From Bacteroides faecium (GTDB taxonomy: Bacteria; Bacteroidota; Bacteroidia; Bacteroidales; Bacteroidaceae): a stretch of 64,000 bases of DNA. The translations under genes and the position numbers were made by a program. The notes below the pieces were generated by a model. It did not search any database. It saw only the letters and a program-made list of their open reading frames with translations, and was not told the DNA's origin. Positions 1-6,929 of the stretch are shown here, piece after piece. Every line of letters begins with the position of its first letter. Positions within the stretch are counted from its first letter, which is position 1. The stretch covers positions 6,138,001 through 6,202,000 of the forward strand of contig NZ_CP050831.1 of assembly GCF_012113595.1 (NCBI RefSeq). The letters are read 5' to 3'.

Positions 1-86
1 GAAGCATATTCCTTTTTCGCGGAAGAACAACTCATCACTGTTGCCACTGTAGTCACCCCTAATATTGCTGAATAATTAATTCCCAT
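1..86 (-). CDS. Lipoprotein, N-terminal fragment (runs off left edge)
   Basis: An open frame on the minus strand begins with ATG at 84-86 and continues off the window, giving 28 codons. The translation starts MGINYSAILGV and reaches TVMSC at residues 16-20, which fits a lipoprotein signal peptide with cysteine 20 as the lipidation site, followed by a charged stretch (SSAKKEY). A purine-rich GGAGAG lies about 9 bases upstream of the ATG, a plausible ribosome-binding site. The product would be an exported, membrane-anchored protein, but too little is present to name a family. It lies downstream of ruvC on the same strand with an 84-base gap. Confidence 0.6.
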   Translation of the reverse strand, partial: MGINYSAILGVTTVATVMSCSSAKKEYA

Positions 87-148
87 CTTATACTCTCCTG
101 TTCCTGTGATAACGATTTTCGTTTGATGATTATCTTCTATAATCCATT

Positions 149-186
149 AGTTCACTTTACCTTATTAAGTTCACTTTACCTTATCC
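149..186. repeat. 19-bp tandem duplication covering the ruvC stop codon
   Basis: Two adjacent 19-bp units (149-167 and 168-186) agree at 17 positions. The ruvC-proximal unit encodes the last residues (DKVK) and the stop of ruvC. The second unit is an untranslated copy just downstream. This looks like a simple tandem duplication of the gene's 3' end. Confidence 0.8.
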
Positions 187-737
187 GGATTCTTCGCTAT
201 AAAATCCTTCCAACTGCTATATCCTTTCTCTACGGCAGGACGTCCCATTTGCAGAAAATGGCAGTAGGCAGCAGCGAGACCATCCGTTGCATCCATGAAG
301 ACAGGCATGTCCTCTTTCGAGAGACGAAGCATCCGCTGTAACATATCCGCCACCTGCTCTTTCGACGCTTGTCCGTTTCCGGTAATAGCCATCTTTATTT
401 TCAAAGGGGCGTATTCGGTGATAGGGATGTCACGGCTCAATGCTGCCGCCATCGCTACCCCCTGCGCACGTCCCAGCTTCAACATAGACTGGACATTCTT
501 ACCGAAAAAAGGAGCTTCAATAGCCAGTTCGTCAGGCAGATAACTTTCTATAATGCCCAATACCCGTTCGTGGATATGGCGTAGTTTCAAGTAGTGATTG
601 GCAAACTTGCGCAAGTCGATAATCCCCATAGCAATCATTTCCGGTTTGGTTCCTTTTATTCTTAGAACTCCATATCCCATGATTGTCGTACCGGGGTCAA
701 TTCCCAGAATTATCTTTTCCTTTACCGGCTGAATCAC
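171..737 (-). CDS. ruvC: Crossover junction endodeoxyribonuclease RuvC
   Basis: RuvC is the Holliday-junction resolvase that works with RuvAB in homologous recombination. The 188-residue length is typical of Bacteroides RuvC. The RNase H-like core is visible: GIDPGTT with Asp14, AIEAPFFGKN with Glu74, and the C-terminal FMDATDGLAAAYCH with Asp149 and Asp152, giving the four acidic metal-binding residues. Its start overlaps the stop of the upstream DUF4286 gene by four bases, so the two are likely translationally coupled and share the promoter near 1065. The 3' end carries a 19-bp tandem duplication that does not alter the frame. Confidence 0.97.
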   Translation of the reverse strand: MIQPVKEKIILGIDPGTTIMGYGVLRIKGTKPEMIAMGIIDLRKFANHYLKLRHIHERVLGIIESYLPDELAIEAPFFGKNVQSMLKLGRAQGVAMAAALSRDIPITEYAPLKIKMAITGNGQASKEQVADMLQRMLRLSKEDMPVFMDATDGLAAAYCHFLQMGRPAVEKGYSSWKDFIAKNPDKVK

Positions 738-1036
738 TCTATTATCTCCATTAATGTCGGAAATCCGATTACCTTGTCTTTAAATATTTTTGCCAGTTCG
801 TCATTCAAACGCGTCCCCTGTTCCAGATGCCAACGATGCAACAATCCGCTGCTCTCTACTTCCCACTGCAAAGAATATGAAGTTCCATCTTCCCGATGAC
901 TCAGGATCCGGCAAATGCGCGGCGTTTTCAGCGTTCCGTGTTTTTGTACTTCGGGGATATAAGACTCTTTTAGCCAAATCAAAAAATTATCGTGGATGGC
1001 ATCGTCCACCTGAAAAGTAGTATTATAAATCAGCAT
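734..1036 (-). CDS. DUF4286 family protein
   Basis: A 100-residue protein, MLIYNTTFQVDD at its start, matching the short DUF4286 family that sits beside ruvC in Bacteroidota. The function is unknown. The fold is predicted from family knowledge to be small alpha/beta (ferredoxin-like dimer type). No signal peptide or membrane segment is seen, so it should be cytoplasmic. The stop codon overlaps the ruvC start (ATGA), which argues for a two-gene operon. A TAnnTTTG box on the minus strand lies at 1065-1072, about 30 bases before the start. Confidence 0.88.
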   Translation of the reverse strand: MLIYNTTFQVDDAIHDNFLIWLKESYIPEVQKHGTLKTPRICRILSHREDGTSYSLQWEVESSGLLHRWHLEQGTRLNDELAKIFKDKVIGFPTLMEIIE

Positions 1037-1064
1037 ATCTTTTTTTTCAAACGATTATTTACCG

Positions 1065-1072
1065 CAAACATA
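1065..1072 (-). promoter_or_regulatory. Bacteroides -7 box for DUF4286-ruvC
   Basis: The minus strand reads TATGTTTG, an exact match to TAnnTTTG. Its position implies a leader of roughly 20-25 bases before the ATG at 1036. It faces away from the tRNA promoter at 1096, so this is a divergent promoter pair. Confidence 0.6.
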
Positions 1073-1095
1073 GCAATTATTTCAGAATATTGCAT

Positions 1096-1103
1096 TATAT
1101 TTG
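1096..1103 (+). promoter_or_regulatory. Bacteroides -7 box for tRNA-Ala
   Basis: TATATTTG matches TAnnTTTG and lies 50 bases before the tRNA 5' end, so a short 5' trailer would need removal by RNase P. Confidence 0.6.
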
Positions 1104-1153
1104 CGGCAACAAAAAAGGATTCGTTTGCAAACGTTATCATATAAGGTTGAAAA

Positions 1154-1227
1154 GGGGGGTTAGCTCATCTGGCTAGAGCGCGACACTGGCAGTGTCGAGG
1201 TGATCGGTTCGAGTCCGATACTCTCCA
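1154..1227 (+). tRNA. tRNA-Ala (anticodon GGC)
   Basis: A full cloverleaf can be folded by eye. The acceptor arm is GGGGGGT with ACTCTCC, the D stem is GCTC with GAGC, the anticodon stem is CGACA with TGTCG around loop CTGGCAG, and the T stem is ATCGG with CCGAT around TTCGAGT. The anticodon is GGC, reading the Ala codon GCC. The third acceptor pair is G3-U70, the classic alanine identity element, which confirms the assignment. A73 is present but the CCA end is not encoded and must be added enzymatically. Confidence 0.97.
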
Positions 1228-1230
1228 CTT

Positions 1231-1265
1231 AAAAAAGAGCAATTCTAAAAGAGTTGCTCTTTTTT
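1231..1265 (+). terminator. Rho-independent terminator after tRNA-Ala
   Basis: A 12-bp stem (AAAAAAGAGCAA with TTGCTCTTTTTT) around an 11-base loop ends in a T run. It begins 4 bases after the tRNA and is placed to end its transcript. Confidence 0.85.
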
Positions 1266-1327
1266 GATTTTCTTCCTTTAATTAATTATATTGCGACACG
1301 AATTGAAAATCTAAGTCGTATAGTAAT

Positions 1328-2326
1328 ATGGAGCGTAAACTTACCATTCGTAACTTTGGAGCAATCACTTCAGCAGATATTGTCTTGAAGGATCTCAATA
1401 TATTCATAGGTGAGCAAGGAGCCGGAAAAAGTACAGTAGCCAAATTGATCACTCTATTTGAGAATTATGAAAACCAGCCCTCGGAAAAAGAATCAGACAG
1501 TTTAATGACAAAGTTTGCCGAGTTCAATATCATTTCATATTTCAACCCGGACAGTTATATCAATTATACTTCCGGAAAAGGCAGCATCACTTATGAAGAG
1601 GGTTCTTTTAGATTCAATCTTCTGACGAATCCGGTTAATCATAACTTGTACATTCCGGCAGAACGTTTTTTTATCAGCACATTTTCCCGTTCCATAGCTA
1701 CTTTAGTCTTGGCTAAGGCTCCCATACCATTGACATTATTGGAATTTGCTTCACTTTATGAAAAAGCAAAGAACCAATTTGCCAACTACCAGATTCCAAT
1801 CTTCAATATGATATTTCAGGTTCGGGAAACAAGTGAGAACCTGGTATTAATAGACCACGATAAAGTTATCCCGTTCAAAGATGCGTCGTCAGGCATTCAG
1901 TCTGTCATACCTTTATTAATGGTTATAGATTACATAACCAAAGAACAGCCGAATACTCATTTTGTAATAGAAGAGCCGGAACTTAATCTTTTTCCTGAGA
2001 CTCAAGTTAATTTATTGCATCACATGGTAGATAAATGTCGCCAACTGACAGTAACGACACACAGCCCATATCTATTATCCGCTTTAAACAATATGATAGA
2101 AGCCGGCAATATACTTAAATTACATCCGGAAAAAGAAGAAGAAATTGCAGCAGTCATCCCCAAAGAGTGTTGGGTTGACTTTGACAGAATCACAGCCTAC
2201 AAGATAGAAAATGGAACTATCGTATCTATTTTAGATGAAGAGTTTGCTATCATTGTCGCCGACCAGATAGATGCTACTTCGGATGAACAAAGCAGGATTT
2301 TCTCCGCATTATTAGATTTAGAATAA
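1328..2326 (+). CDS. AAA/SMC-like ATPase (AAA_15/AAA_21 type), putative defence module subunit
   Basis: A 332-residue ABC/SMC-type ATPase. Visible motifs are Walker A GEQGAGKST at 28-36, a weak signature region around KDASSGIQS at 184-192, Walker B FVIEEPELNLFP at 212-223 with two acidic residues, and the H-loop TTHSPYLL at 243-250. The EEPE followed by THSP arrangement is typical of OLD-like and RecF-like ATPases found in anti-phage and toxin systems. No TOPRIM or nuclease domain follows, unlike OLD/GajA. The stop lies one base before the start of the next gene, so the pair is an operon. The tRNA terminator separates it from the left. A defence role is inferred from family and arrangement only. 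Confidence 0.85.
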   Translation: MERKLTIRNFGAITSADIVLKDLNIFIGEQGAGKSTVAKLITLFENYENQPSEKESDSLMTKFAEFNIISYFNPDSYINYTSGKGSITYEEGSFRFNLLTNPVNHNLYIPAERFFISTFSRSIATLVLAKAPIPLTLLEFASLYEKAKNQFANYQIPIFNMIFQVRETSENLVLIDHDKVIPFKDASSGIQSVIPLLMVIDYITKEQPNTHFVIEEPELNLFPETQVNLLHHMVDKCRQLTVTTHSPYLLSALNNMIEAGNILKLHPEKEEEIAAVIPKECWVDFDRITAYKIENGTIVSILDEEFAIIVADQIDATSDEQSRIFSALLDLE

Positions 2327-2327
2327 A

Positions 2328-2747
2328 ATGGCAATATTCAAGCAAGCCTGTACACGGGAAGTTACAGATAAGATAGTGGTAGTAAAAGAAAAGAAATGCA
2401 AATGTATTTTCTCAAATCCCAACCAACACTTACTGACAAAAGTAAAAGTGGACGGATGCCAGATGACCGAAGGAATCAAATGTGATTACCTGATACTTGA
2501 CCATTGCCGCAATGAGTACTTCGTTGAACTAAAAGGGAAAGACCTGCCACATGCCGTTGAACAGTTAGAGGCTAGTATCCAGCAATTATCTGCTAAAAAC
2601 AGTACTGTCAAGAAGCAGGCTATCATTGTATCAAGTCGTTATCCTTCCAGTGATACTTCCGCACAAAGGGCAAAAGCCTTATTTAAGAAGAAATATGGGA
2701 TAGAGCTTATTTCAAAGAATATACAAGCAGAAATCATTATCAAGTAA
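2328..2747 (+). CDS. Small PD-(D/E)XK nuclease-like partner of the ATPase
   Basis: A 139-residue protein not named with certainty. The pattern Glu48, KCDYLIL with Asp53, then YFVELKG with Glu67 and Lys69, followed by a helix containing AVEQL with Gln79, fits the PD-(D/E)XK restriction-endonuclease-like core (acid, then ExK, then a Q-containing helix). The N-terminal part has cysteines at 8, 24 and 26, and the C-terminal third is lysine-rich, as in DNA-binding proteins. It starts one base after the ATPase stop, so stoichiometric co-expression is likely. There is no signal peptide. An alternative is a catalytically inactive immunity or adaptor protein. The nuclease call is inference from motif spacing. 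Confidence 0.75.
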   Translation: MAIFKQACTREVTDKIVVVKEKKCKCIFSNPNQHLLTKVKVDGCQMTEGIKCDYLILDHCRNEYFVELKGKDLPHAVEQLEASIQQLSAKNSTVKKQAIIVSSRYPSSDTSAQRAKALFKKKYGIELISKNIQAEIIIK

Positions 2748-2754
2748 TAAAACC

Positions 2755-2784
2755 AAAAAAGACCTTTATTCAAGGTCTTTTTTT
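2755..2784. terminator. Bidirectional terminator between converging genes
   Basis: A 12-bp stem (AAAAAAGACCTT with AAGGTCTTTTTT) has A and T runs on its two sides, so it can stop the ATPase operon from the left and the small minus-strand gene from the right. It overlaps the stop codon of the minus-strand gene. Confidence 0.8.
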
Positions 2785-2978
2785 ATCACTTCATCCATTT
2801 CCTTTATACGTTTCTTACGATCCTTGATAGGACCGTCTTTCGTATCATTCTTGAACACATTGTCGGCACGGTCGGCAACTTCGCCGCTCCATTCTTCAAA
2901 TTCGTTCGTAGCCGGACGACCATTCGGTTCGATATTCTCTTCAGCAATCGAATCATGTCTGTTAATCATATCATCCAT
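2766..2978 (-). CDS. Small charged hypothetical protein (70 aa)
   Basis: The family is not recognised. The 70-residue product is hydrophilic and rich in Asp, Glu and Lys, with a likely helical lysine/glutamate-rich C-terminus (RKKRIKEMDEVIKKDLE) and no cysteine, signal peptide or membrane segment. The stop falls inside a convincing bidirectional terminator, which supports this being a real transcript end. The start at 2978 could instead be the ATG three codons later. It lies alone between the ATPase module and a repeat element. Confidence 0.55.
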   Translation of the reverse strand: MDDMINRHDSIAEENIEPNGRPATNEFEEWSGEVADRADNVFKNDTKDGPIKDRKKRIKEMDEVIKKDLE

Positions 2979-3064
2979 AAGTTTTCATTTTTATAGGTTT
3001 ATGGCTATAAGACAATTAGGAGCAAGAAATGTTTGTTGTTTTAATGATTTTTGAAGAAAGCAGA

Positions 3065-3470
3065 ATTGTTATTATACTGTTGCAGCATTCAAACTTACCC
3101 AATGAAACGAAGTGTTTCAAGCAATGAAACATTTTGTTTCAAGCCTTTGAAACTTTAGTTTCAAGCGTTAGAAACTAAAGTATCCAGCCTTAGAAACTCC
3201 AGTTTCCTACCGCAGAAACTAGAGTTTCGACCGTTGGAACTGGAGTTTCAACGCAGGAAACGAGTGATTCGCCCACATGTTTTGACTTTTTGAGAATAGC
3301 AAGTGATTGACTGTTCAATTAGAAGCGAATAGAAAAGTAAGGTTGCAGATACTTTATCTGCAACACATCTGCCACAGGTATCTGCAACGCTATAACCATC
3401 TACAGTCCAACTGTTTATTTCAATTTTGTTGCAGATGGCAGATGTGTTATGTTTTTCAAACTTTGTGTAG
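3065..3470. repeat. Degenerate copy (A) of the inverted-repeat / 22-bp palindrome element
   Basis: This noncoding stretch resembles the intact element at 33669-34182. The right arm is recognisable: a small hairpin GTTGCAGATA with TATCTGCAAC (3342-3364), then CATCTGCCACAGGTATCTGC, ATAACCATCTAC, TTGTTGCAGATG and a final AACTTTGTGTAG ending at 3470, aligning with the right arm of the other copy. The left arm is worn down to a short TTATTATACTGTTGCAGC stretch near 3069. The centre holds the 22-bp palindromic array. No open reading frame of note occurs. The right end lies 7 bases from the stop codon of the minus-strand TonB-domain gene. Confidence 0.75.
3101..3275. repeat. Array of eight 22-bp palindromic units (GAAAC-N4-GTTTC)
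   Basis: Eight adjoining units of 22 bp (one of 21) each contain GAAAC, four variable bases and GTTTC or close variants, separated by eight variable bases. Unit starts are at 3101, 3123, 3145, 3167, 3189, 3211, 3233 and 3254. Each unit is itself an inverted repeat. The bases between the conserved blocks differ between units, so the palindrome rather than the whole sequence is conserved. Confidence 0.85.
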
Positions 3471-3477
3471 AGGATAT

Positions 3478-4494
3478 TTATTTGGCACGATAGCTCTTTG
3501 GTCGGAAAGGAATATACAGGGTATAATTGCTATCCGAGGGCTTTCCCCCGACAAGTGCAGGTGACCATTTCGGCATCCCTTTTACAATACGGAGAGCTTC
3601 TTCCGCAAATTCCGGATGGGTGGAGCGCAAGATATGAGGACGAAGGATAACTCCCTCTTTGTCAATAGTAAACTCACACAGGACATAACCCGAGACATTC
3701 TTTTCTAAAAGACTTTCCGGATAAATCATTTGACCGGCAATGTATTCTTCCACACTCATGTCCGAGAAGTGAGCCAATTCTTCCACATCTTTTCCGGAAA
3801 GTGTTTTTGAACGGGGCCCTACCTGATAAATACCGACATACATCGGTTTCTTGTAAGCATCCGGTTCTGCGTTGCTGCGTTGTTGCAACGTTCTCAATAA
3901 GGCGGCAGCTTCTTCCGCCAAAGTCGGCTCCGAAATATTCTCACCTTTGGACAACATATATGCCGACTGGCAAACCAACACAAGGCGTTCCATCAAAGTT
4001 CCTTTGGCAGGCGACCACTTTCGCCCCATCTGCTCTTTCCCTTTCGCGTCAGTAGAAAAGAAATAATAGACAATTCCGTCCAAACCGGTGCTGGAACCAT
4101 CCAAATCCTGTATTTGCTCGGTGACTAGACGGAAAATAGCTCCTAAAGACTGATAAAGGGATGCACTGATTACTACCGATTTAGTATCCACTCCCACTGT
4201 CCCTTTCTCCGCTTGCCAGTAGGTGCGCGACAGCGTATTTGAAATCAGGGAATAACGCCCGTTCTTCTTCTCGACCGACATTGCATATTCGGGAGAAAAG
4301 GAAGGAATAGCTACAAAACGTCCATAGGGTTGTTTCTGAAAGCCTGTATTTAGTAAAGAAAACACATTACGATAATATTCGCCCAACTCACCTTTGTAAG
4401 TAGAAAAAGGTCGCACCGGCTCCAAATAATCAATTTGAGCCACAAGGCGGAAAGAGAGGGTCAAAAGCAGAAGAGTGAAAACAATCTTTTTCAT
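3478..4494 (-). CDS. Exported protein with TonB C-terminal domain
   Basis: A 338-residue protein starting MKKIVFTLLLLTLSFRLVAQ, a clear signal peptide with cleavage after AQ. The longer upstream frame (to 4662) is rejected because it overlaps pheS and lacks this signal at its start. The last 110 residues match the TonB C-terminal domain: IYPESLLEKNVSGYVLCEF, then IDKEGVI, HPEFAEEALRIVKGMPKWSPA and GKPSDSNYTLYIPF. The middle region is unassigned. It lacks the N-terminal anchor and proline-rich span of a classical TonB, so an energy-transducing role is doubtful. A periplasmic or outer-membrane-associated role is more likely. A -7 box at 4526-4533 fits the chosen start. Confidence 0.85.
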   Translation of the reverse strand: MKKIVFTLLLLTLSFRLVAQIDYLEPVRPFSTYKGELGEYYRNVFSLLNTGFQKQPYGRFVAIPSFSPEYAMSVEKKNGRYSLISNTLSRTYWQAEKGTVGVDTKSVVISASLYQSLGAIFRLVTEQIQDLDGSSTGLDGIVYYFFSTDAKGKEQMGRKWSPAKGTLMERLVLVCQSAYMLSKGENISEPTLAEEAAALLRTLQQRSNAEPDAYKKPMYVGIYQVGPRSKTLSGKDVEELAHFSDMSVEEYIAGQMIYPESLLEKNVSGYVLCEFTIDKEGVILRPHILRSTHPEFAEEALRIVKGMPKWSPALVGGKPSDSNYTLYIPFRPKSYRAK

Positions 4495-4525
4495 AAGTTG
4501 CCGGATTTTCGGTACATATCGGCAA

Positions 4526-4533
4526 CAAAGATA
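4526..4533 (-). promoter_or_regulatory. -7 box for the TonB-domain gene
   Basis: The minus strand reads TATCTTTG. The predicted start of transcription leaves a leader of about 25 bases before the ATG at 4494, which favours that ATG over the longer frame. Confidence 0.6.
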
Positions 4534-4564
4534 CAAAATATTTCGATGGTTCATGAGAAAATTA

Positions 4565-4572
4565 TATCTTTG
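4565..4572 (+). promoter_or_regulatory. -7 box for pheS
   Basis: TATCTTTG lies 42 bases before the pheS ATG and is divergent to the box at 4526. Confidence 0.6.
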
Positions 4573-4614
4573 CACGGTTTTTACTAAGAAACTGAATAAC
4601 AATAGATCAAGAAT

Positions 4615-5634
4615 ATGATAGCTAAGATTGAACAACTTCTGAAAGAGGTGGAAGCCTTGCATGCCTCCAATGCCGAAGAACTCGAAGCTCTCCGCATCAA
4701 ATTCCTTAGCAAGAAGGGAGCCATTAACGATTTAATGGCGGATTTCCGTAACGTAGCCGCCGAACAGAAAAAGGAAGTCGGCATGAGACTGAATGAACTG
4801 AAAACCAAAGCGCAGGATAAAATCAATGCGCTGAAAGAGCAGTTCGAGAGTCAGGACAATGGTTGCGACGGACTGGATTTGACACGTTCGGCTTATCCCG
4901 TGAAACTGGGTACACGCCACCCGCTTACCATTGTAAAGAACGAAGTCATTGATATTTTTGCCCGTTTGGGATTCAGCATCGCTGAAGGCCCTGAAATCGA
5001 AGACGACTGGCATGTGTTCTCGGCACTGAACTTTGCCGAAGACCATCCGGCACGCGATATGCAGGATACTTTCTTTATCGAAGCTCACCCGGACGTAGTA
5101 TTGCGTACGCATACTTCTTCTGTGCAGACCCGTGTGATGGAAACTTCAAAACCTCCTATCCGCATCATTTGCCCGGGACGTGTATATCGTAACGAAGCTA
5201 TCAGCTACCGTGCACACTGTTTCTTCCACCAGGTAGAAGCTCTGTATATAGACAAAGATGTATCGTTCACCGACCTGAAACAGGCATTGCTGCTTTTCGC
5301 CAAAGAAATGTTCGGCGCGGATACGAAGATTCGCTTGCGTCCGTCCTATTTCCCGTTCACTGAACCTAGTGCCGAAATGGATATTAGCTGTAATATCTGC
5401 GGTGGAAAAGGTTGTCCGTTCTGCAAGCACACCGGTTGGGTGGAAATCCTCGGTTGCGGTATGGTAGACCCGAACGTGCTTGAATCCAACGGCATCGACA
5501 GCAAAGTGTACAGCGGTTATGCCCTCGGTATGGGTATCGAACGTATCACGAACCTGAAATATCAGGTGAAAGACCTTCGTATGTTCTCCGAAAACGACAC
5601 ACGCTTCCTGAAAGAATTCGAAGCGGCATACTAA
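4615..5634 (+). CDS. pheS: Phenylalanine--tRNA ligase alpha subunit
   Basis: PheS forms the catalytic half of the heterotetrameric phenylalanyl-tRNA synthetase. The 339-residue length is normal. An N-terminal coiled coil (about residues 1-85, the tRNA-binding arm) is followed by the class II core: motif 1 in the TRHPLTIVKNEVIDIFARLG stretch, motif 2 around HCFFHQVEALYID, and motif 3 GYALGMGIERI near the C-terminus. A cysteine cluster CNICGGKGCPFC near residue 260 is typical of the family. The pheT partner is not in this window. It is followed by a perfect hairpin repeat and then an MFS gene. Confidence 0.98.
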   Translation: MIAKIEQLLKEVEALHASNAEELEALRIKFLSKKGAINDLMADFRNVAAEQKKEVGMRLNELKTKAQDKINALKEQFESQDNGCDGLDLTRSAYPVKLGTRHPLTIVKNEVIDIFARLGFSIAEGPEIEDDWHVFSALNFAEDHPARDMQDTFFIEAHPDVVLRTHTSSVQTRVMETSKPPIRIICPGRVYRNEAISYRAHCFFHQVEALYIDKDVSFTDLKQALLLFAKEMFGADTKIRLRPSYFPFTEPSAEMDISCNICGGKGCPFCKHTGWVEILGCGMVDPNVLESNGIDSKVYSGYALGMGIERITNLKYQVKDLRMFSENDTRFLKEFEAAY

Positions 5635-5637
5635 AAT

Positions 5638-5724
5638 AAGTTGAGAGTTGAGAGTTGAGAATTGAGAGTGGCTATGCAGAATAGCGCAGCTAACTCTCAA
5701 TTCTCAACTCTCAACTCTCAACTT
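5638..5724. repeat. Perfect 32-bp inverted repeat built from TTGAGAG units
   Basis: Bases 5638-5669 and 5693-5724 are exact reverse complements over 32 bp, with a 23-base loop. Each arm consists of near-tandem 7-8-bp units (TTGAGAG, TTGAGAA). It starts 4 bases after the pheS stop and ends 9 bases before the next start. The hairpin could act as an mRNA 3'-end or stability element, although no T run follows. A single-arm fragment of the same unit occurs at 57811-57832. Confidence 0.9.
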
Positions 5725-5732
5725 CTCCAACT

Positions 5733-6929
5733 ATGAAGGATAGACTCATTACTTCCAGTTATTGTTTTATCTTGGCAGCCAACTTCCTGCTCTACTTCGG
5801 TTTTTGGTTGTTGATTCCTGTTTTGCCGTTCTATTTATCCGAATTCTTCCAAGCCGGAAACTCGACTATTGGTATCGTGCTTTCCTGCTATACGGTGGCA
5901 GCACTCTGCATCCGTCCGTTTTCCGGTTATCTGCTCGATACTTTTGCCCGCAAACCTCTCTATCTTTTCGCTTACTTCATCTTTATGATGATGTTTGGCG
6001 GTTATCTCATTGCCGGTTCGCTTACCTTATTTATTATATTCCGAATCATACACGGCGTTTCGTTCGGGATGGTCACGGTAGGTGGAAATACGGTGGTAAT
6101 CGACATTATGCCTTCTTCGCGCAGAGGGGAAGGATTAGGTTATTACGGGCTTACAAACAATATGGCGATGTCCATCGGGCCGATGTTCGGATTGTTCCTG
6201 CATGATGCGGGAGTGTCTTTTTCCACAATCTTCTGTTATGCGCTCAGTTCCTGTATTTTGGGCTTTTTATCCGCAAGCTTGGTGAAGACGCCTTATAAGC
6301 CCCCTGTGAAACGGGAGCCTATTTCACTCGACCGCTTTATCCTGTTGAAGGGAATGCCTGCGGGACTTAGCCTGCTATTGCTTTCCATTCCTTACGGTAT
6401 GACTACCAATTATGTGGCAATGTATGCCCATGAGATAGGGCTTCGCACACAAACGGGATTCTTCTTTACCTTTATGGCAGTCGGTATGGCCATCTCCCGG
6501 ATATTCTCGGGGAAACTGGTAGACCGGGGGAAAATCACGCAGGTAATAGTAGCCGGATTATATTTGGTGGTTTGCAGCTTTTTCCTGCTTTCGGCCTGTG
6601 TGTATCTGATTCAGTGGAATGATACGGCCTGCACGATTCTGTTTTTCGGTATCGCACTGTTGATGGGTGTCGGATTCGGGATTATGTTTCCGGCATTCAA
6701 TACGCTGTTTGTGAATCTTGCGCCCAACAGCCAGCGGGGAACAGCCACTTCGACCTATCTCACGTCCTGGGATGTGGGAATCGGTATCGGTATGCTGGTC
6801 GGGGGATATATTGCGGAAATCAGCACATTTGACAAAGCCTATCTCTTCGGAGCCTGCCTGACGGTGGTTTCCGCTATCTATTTTAAAATCAAAGTAACGC
6901 CTCATTACCATAAAAACAAACTACGATGA
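5733..6929 (+). CDS. MFS transporter (drug/metabolite efflux type)
   Basis: A 398-residue major facilitator superfamily protein with about twelve hydrophobic segments. The first segment is NFLLYFGFWLLIPVLPFYLS. The loop between segments 2 and 3 carries RPFSGYLLDTFARKP, a variant of the MFS motif A, and a second copy (SGKLVDRGK) appears in the C-terminal half. Substrate cannot be read from the sequence. The resemblance is to arabinose-efflux/drug-resistance type permeases. The stop overlaps the nth start by four bases, so the two genes are translationally coupled. Confidence 0.9.
   Translation: MKDRLITSSYCFILAANFLLYFGFWLLIPVLPFYLSEFFQAGNSTIGIVLSCYTVAALCIRPFSGYLLDTFARKPLYLFAYFIFMMMFGGYLIAGSLTLFIIFRIIHGVSFGMVTVGGNTVVIDIMPSSRRGEGLGYYGLTNNMAMSIGPMFGLFLHDAGVSFSTIFCYALSSCILGFLSASLVKTPYKPPVKREPISLDRFILLKGMPAGLSLLLLSIPYGMTTNYVAMYAHEIGLRTQTGFFFTFMAVGMAISRIFSGKLVDRGKITQVIVAGLYLVVCSFFLLSACVYLIQWNDTACTILFFGIALLMGVGFGIMFPAFNTLFVNLAPNSQRGTATSTYLTSWDVGIGIGMLVGGYIAEISTFDKAYLFGACLTVVSAIYFKIKVTPHYHKNKLR

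Noticed and set aside
1154..3000. Possible integration at tRNA-Ala with a duplicated 3' end
   Set aside because: No repeat of the tRNA 3' end was found downstream, and no integrase is present.
3101..3275. Possible CRISPR array in the GAAAC/GTTTC repeats
   Set aside because: Units adjoin without constant-length unique spacers, the conserved part is a short palindrome, and no cas genes are near.
4495..4662. Longer N-terminus of the TonB-domain protein
   Set aside because: Overlaps the pheS start and both divergent promoters; the signal peptide starts at 4494.
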